A stretch of DNA of 8,616 nt from CAYLJO01 sp964383905 (GTDB lineage Bacteria > Acidobacteriota > Blastocatellia > Pyrinomonadales > Pyrinomonadaceae): contig CAYLJO010000254.1 of assembly GCA_964383905.1 (NCBI GenBank), positions 1 through 8,616 of the forward strand, in the 5' to 3' direction. Position numbers and translations under genes: made by a program. Under the pieces are notes generated by a model. It was not told where the DNA came from and did no database searches. It was given only the letters and a program-made list of their open reading frames with translations. This document shows, piece after piece, positions 5,741 to 8,616 of this stretch. Position 1 is the stretch's first letter; each line of letters starts with the position of its first letter.

Positions 5741-6574
5741 CTAACGCCTCTGACAGCGCGGACAGAAGTATGTGGAGCGGCCGGCATGTGAGACGCGGCG
5801 GATACGCGTCCCGCAGGCCGGGCACGGCTCGCCCTCGCGGTCGTAAACGCGCCAGTGACCCTCGTAGCTGCCCCCGTAATAACTACCGCCAATATTTTCC
5901 AGGTCAACGTTGAGCGTTGAGCCGTGCGCAATCGATTCCGTCAATACATCGAGGATGGCGCGGTGAAGGCGGGGGGTGCGTCTGTTGGAGAACTCGGCGG
6001 CAATAATGAAAGGGTTTGCGCGCGCCATAAACAACGCCTCGGCCACGTAAATGTTTCCCAGGCCCGTGACCCTGGTCTGATCAAGCAGGGTCTCTTTCAA
6101 AGTGCGTCGCGAGCGTGAGAGAGCCGAGTACAGATAGTCAGGAGTGAACTCATCCGAGAAAGGCTCAGGCGCCAGCGCCCGCAGCTCTTTAGTCTCGTAA
6201 AGCCGCGCGGCGGGTACGATTTTCATCATCCCGAAGTGGCGTTGGTCGGTGAAGACCAGCCGCCGGTCATCATCAAGATAAAAAATCGCGTGGGTGAATT
6301 TCGGCAACCGCGCCCCGGCCGGGAGGCAGAGAAACCTCCCCGTCATACGCAGATGCGCGACGAGCACCCGCCCGCCGTCGAGTATCATCAGGAGATGTTT
6401 CCCGCGCCGCCCGACCGCTTCGATGCGGGTGCCGCTCAGCATCCGCGCGAATTCCCGTGGGGAAGATTCAGGCGCGAGCCGCGGGCGCAGCAGTTTGGCC
6501 GCAACGATGCGCCGCCCCGTTACGGACTTGCCGAGCGCGCGCGCTACGAGTTCCACCTCCGGCAGTTCAGGCAT
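5741..6574 (-). CDS. mutM: Formamidopyrimidine-DNA glycosylase (8-oxoguanine repair)
   Basis: This 277-residue base-excision repair enzyme removes 8-oxoguanine and formamidopyrimidines and cuts the resulting AP site. The start MPELPEVE gives the catalytic Pro2 (after Met removal) and Glu3. Lys59 in GRRGKH corresponds to the active-site lysine. Met77, Arg112 and Phe114 (LRMTG, QRHFG) form the base-pocket-filling triad that marks MutM rather than Nei. The helix-two-turn-helix is LLDQTRVTGLGNIYVAEALF (163-182). The C-terminal zinc finger has Cys251, Cys254, Cys271 and Cys274, with Arg266 in GRSTYFCP contacting DNA. Length and all key residues are normal, so it should be active. Start at ATG 6574 is fixed by the need for Pro2; no clear ribosome binding site precedes it. 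It lies 69 bases after the phosphohexomutase in the same direction and may share its transcript. Confidence 0.97.
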   Translation of the reverse strand: MPELPEVELVARALGKSVTGRRIVAAKLLRPRLAPESSPREFARMLSGTRIEAVGRRGKHLLMILDGGRVLVAHLRMTGRFLCLPAGARLPKFTHAIFYLDDDRRLVFTDQRHFGMMKIVPAARLYETKELRALAPEPFSDEFTPDYLYSALSRSRRTLKETLLDQTRVTGLGNIYVAEALFMARANPFIIAAEFSNRRTPRLHRAILDVLTESIAHGSTLNVDLENIGGSYYGGSYEGHWRVYDREGEPCPACGTRIRRVSHAGRSTYFCPRCQRR

Positions 6575-6607
6575 AGGGTAAATGGGCGAACTGTCAAGGC
6601 TTTCGGG

Positions 6608-6645
6608 AAGCCGGCGGAATAGTTACGCCTGAAAGAGGCCGGCTT
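6608..6645 (-). repeat. 8-bp inverted repeat between the phosphohexomutase and mutM genes
   Basis: AAGCCGGC (6608-6615) and GCCGGCTT (6638-6645) are perfect inverted copies around a 22-base loop. They overlap the stop of the upstream gene. No T-run follows, so it is at best a weak or Rho-assisted pause or an mRNA 3'-end stabiliser. It could let mutM levels differ from the upstream genes. Confidence 0.35.
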
Positions 6646-8221
6646 ATTTCAAGCCGCTCGCCAGTTGTTGGCCTTCGTCAAGCAAAGCGTTTGCCTTCGC
6701 TACCGAGGTCGCTTCTGAATAGGTTCGCAAAACAGGCTCGGTGCCCGACTGGCGAAATAGCAGCCACGATTCGTCGCCGAATATCAGCTTCGTGCCGTCC
6801 AGGGTCTCGACATGCTCCACTTTGTACCCTGCCACTTCGAGCGGCGGGGCAGAGGCGAGCGACGCCACCAACTCCTTGCCGCGGCCGACCCCGACGCGGG
6901 TGTCGCGGCGGCGAAAATAAAATTCTCCGAACTCGCGGTGCATATCGCGCACCATCTCCGACGGCCGCTTGCCAGCAGCTACCACCGCTTCGAGCAAGAG
7001 CAAACAGTTCAATATCCCGTCCCGTTCAGGAATGTGCCCGCTGACGCCGATGCCACCTGATTCCTCCGCCCCGATCAGGATATTATCGCGCAGCATCAGC
7101 TCGGCGATGTACTTGAAACCGATGGGCGTTTCGTGCAGCGGGAGGTTAAGCGCGCCGGCGATACGCTTCGTCAACACCGATTGCGAAAAGGTTCGCACCA
7201 CCCCGCCCGCCATCCCACGCCGGCGGGCCAGATGAAGCAGCAAGAGCGGGACGACCTCGTGCATCGTCATCGTCTCGCCGCGCTCGTTGACTGCGCCCAG
7301 CCGGTCGGCGTCGCCGTCTGTGGCTAAGCCGATACTTGCATTCGTCTCCTTAACGCGACTCTTCAGGGGCCCAAGATTATGATCAATCGGTTCGGGGTTG
7401 ACCCCGCCAAACAGCGGGTCACGCCCGGCGCGGATCGTCTCAGCTCGGACCTCGCCGCCGCGTAGAAAACTTTCGACCCAGCGCCCGCCCGCACCGTGCA
7501 TCGAATCAATAATGACGCGCGAGTGTGCGCTACGCAGGCGAGCCAGATCAACGTATGACGCGACCTGTTCGCGGTAGCTCTCAACGGCCGAGGTGATGAT
7601 ACCGGCCGTCTCTTTGGTATTGGTATTACGCCGGACGGGCATGGAAGCGCCCACCAGCGATTCGACGGCGGCGGTGGCTTCCGGCGGTGCGCTGCCGCCC
7701 CACGGGGCTTTGATCTTGAAGCCATTAAACTCCGGCGGGTTGTGTGAAGCGGTGATGACGATGCCGCCCGCCGCCCCGTGTCGGCGCACCGCCCATGAAA
7801 CAAGAGGCGTCGGCACGTCCCTTTCGAACATGGCGATGCGCAAGCGGTTGCCGGCGAGGACTTCCGCCGCGCGCTGAGCGAATTGTTCGGAGAGAAAACG
7901 CCGGTCGTATCCGACGATGACGAGCGGGGAGCGCGACTCCTGTCGGGGTGGCTGTCCGGCGAGGGCCGCTTCTCTGATGACGCGGCGAAACATCTCAGTT
8001 TCGGCCTCTTCTTTACTGATCTGACCAACTTCTACCAGTTGTTTCGCGAGCAACTGGTCTGCGGTCTTGAGGGAAGCCCCGTCACCGGTTTGTTGTAAAA
8101 GATAGTCGGCGTAAGCCTGGGCCACGCGTTCGAGGTTTGTGAAGGTAAAATCCTGGGCGATAACGGCCCGCCAGCCGTCCGTACCGAAGCGTATCGGCGC
8201 CGGCTTCATCTCTTGATTCAC
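6644..8221 (-). CDS. Phosphoglucomutase/phosphomannomutase family phosphohexomutase
   Basis: This 525-residue cytosolic enzyme interconverts hexose 6- and 1-phosphates and so supplies sugar-1-phosphate for nucleotide-sugar synthesis. All four family loops are present: the phosphoserine loop ITASHNPPEFNGFK with Ser159; the metal loop TDGDADR with Asp302, Asp304 and Asp306; the sugar-binding loop EESGG (386-390); and the phosphate-binding loop RQSGTEP (490-496). EESGG points to glucose/mannose mutases rather than GlmM. Between the first helix (ending ADYLL, 38-42) and the strand VIVGYDRR (101-108) there are nearly 60 residues, mostly charged and helix-prone (about 50-88), where most relatives have far fewer. 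GTG at 8221 is chosen: GGAGG (8235-8231) is 9 bases upstream, and GTGA overlaps the stop of the preceding gene, suggesting translational coupling. ATG at 8209 is the alternative. Glucose versus mannose preference cannot be decided. Confidence 0.93.
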   Translation of the reverse strand: MNQEMKPAPIRFGTDGWRAVIAQDFTFTNLERVAQAYADYLLQQTGDGASLKTADQLLAKQLVEVGQISKEEAETEMFRRVIREAALAGQPPRQESRSPLVIVGYDRRFLSEQFAQRAAEVLAGNRLRIAMFERDVPTPLVSWAVRRHGAAGGIVITASHNPPEFNGFKIKAPWGGSAPPEATAAVESLVGASMPVRRNTNTKETAGIITSAVESYREQVASYVDLARLRSAHSRVIIDSMHGAGGRWVESFLRGGEVRAETIRAGRDPLFGGVNPEPIDHNLGPLKSRVKETNASIGLATDGDADRLGAVNERGETMTMHEVVPLLLLHLARRRGMAGGVVRTFSQSVLTKRIAGALNLPLHETPIGFKYIAELMLRDNILIGAEESGGIGVSGHIPERDGILNCLLLLEAVVAAGKRPSEMVRDMHREFGEFYFRRRDTRVGVGRGKELVASLASAPPLEVAGYKVEHVETLDGTKLIFGDESWLLFRQSGTEPVLRTYSEATSVAKANALLDEGQQLASGLK

Positions 8222-8616
8222 GGCGCCGCGCCTCCGGTCTGTGTGTAATCCGAGAGTGAAGTTTTATCGCCGAGGACGGCGCCCGCGCCGACAATCGCGG
8301 CGTGGCCGATGTGGCAGCCACGCCCGACGATGGCGTTTGTCAACTGCGCGCCGGCGCCGATGCGCGTATGGGACCAAATGACGCAATTCTCCACCCGCGC
8401 CTTCTCTTCGAGATAACAGCCCTGACCCAGCACGGAGTTGATGATTTGTGCGCCCGGTTTAATGACGCAATCGTCGCCGATCAAAGATAGCTCATCAATT
8501 TCAGCGACCGTGGCCGCATCAAAATTGCCGCGCCGGTCTTTGAGATGAATGCGTCCCACACGGTTGGCGAGCAGGTCGTGGTGCGCCTCTAAATAGCGCG
8601 CCGGCGTTCCGATGTC
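8218..8616 (-). CDS. C-terminal part of an NDP-sugar pyrophosphorylase with hexapeptide-repeat tail (5' end outside window)
   Basis: The frame is open to the right edge, giving 132 visible residues; GTG at 8559 is an internal valine. The first visible residues, DIGTPARYLEAHHDLL, are the usual end of a nucleotidyltransferase (NTP_transferase) domain. After it comes a left-handed beta-helix of hexapeptide turns, for example IGDDCVI, LGQGCYL, IGAGAQL, VGRGCHI and VGAGAVL. This two-part build is that of mannose-1-phosphate guanylyltransferase and glucose-1-phosphate nucleotidyltransferase relatives, which make NDP-sugars from sugar-1-phosphate. The nucleotide and sugar used cannot be told because the catalytic domain is outside the window. 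It overlaps the phosphohexomutase by 4 bases, and that enzyme makes its likely substrate, so the two steps form one pathway unit. Confidence 0.88.
   Translation of the reverse strand, partial: DIGTPARYLEAHHDLLANRVGRIHLKDRRGNFDAATVAEIDELSLIGDDCVIKPGAQIINSVLGQGCYLEEKARVENCVIWSHTRIGAGAQLTNAIVGRGCHIGHAAIVGAGAVLGDKTSLSDYTQTGGAAP

Noticed and set aside
6572..6597. TTGACA on the - strand just upstream of mutM as its own promoter
   Set aside because: A matching -10 at normal spacing would fall on the start codon (TATGCC) and is poor; read-through from the phosphohexomutase gene is simpler.
7363..8028. Open frame of 221 codons on the - strand in another frame of the phosphohexomutase
   Set aside because: It overlaps conserved catalytic loops of the real gene, has a low-complexity Arg/Ser/Pro composition and no recognisable domain.

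Overview
The window looks like chromosomal DNA from a GC-rich bacterium, most likely an acidobacterium. The main reason is a PadR-type regulator followed directly by an 'acidobacterial duplicated orphan permease' (ADOP), with the remains of a second ADOP gene just upstream. This gene pair is strongly enriched in Acidobacteriota. The assignment is an inference from gene content; no rRNA or other phylogenetic marker is present.

Left part (1-3495, + strand). The window opens inside an ADOP permease gene. Its reading frame enters from outside, and it keeps the first membrane helix but is collapsed by a large internal deletion that joins the N-terminal part to the last ten codons of an ADOP gene (pseudogene, 1-346). 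A 163-base intergenic region follows with a probable promoter and a 12-base direct repeat that may be a PadR operator. Then come the PadR regulator (510-842) and an intact 879-residue ADOP permease (856-3495), closely spaced and probably co-transcribed. No ABC ATPase gene is visible.

Right part (3569-8616, - strand), read right to left. The end of an NDP-sugar pyrophosphorylase with a hexapeptide-repeat tail enters from the right edge. It overlaps a phosphoglucomutase/phosphomannomutase by 4 bases, so these two form a sugar-nucleotide unit. mutM (8-oxoguanine DNA glycosylase) follows after 69 bases. Next comes a 276-base intergenic region, and then a fused homocysteine S-methyltransferase / methylenetetrahydrofolate reductase of one-carbon and methionine metabolism. 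This last gene converges on the ADOP gene.

The most interesting element is the 276-base leader in front of the methyltransferase/reductase. On the - strand it holds, in order: a good sigma-70-like promoter with an almost pure G spacer; a sequence matching the SAM-II (SAM_alpha) riboswitch in stem and conserved loop bases, starting about 7 bases after the expected transcription start; a perfect 10-bp intrinsic terminator; a second hairpin followed by six Ts; and then the start codon. This suggests feedback control by S-adenosylmethionine through premature termination. It differs from the textbook SAM-II layout, where the aptamer itself contains the ribosome binding site.

I found no tRNA, rRNA, CRISPR array, insertion sequence, attachment site or phage gene. 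Nothing here is a clearly new multi-gene system. The leader architecture, the collapsed ADOP copy and an extra segment in the phosphohexomutase are the points worth following up.
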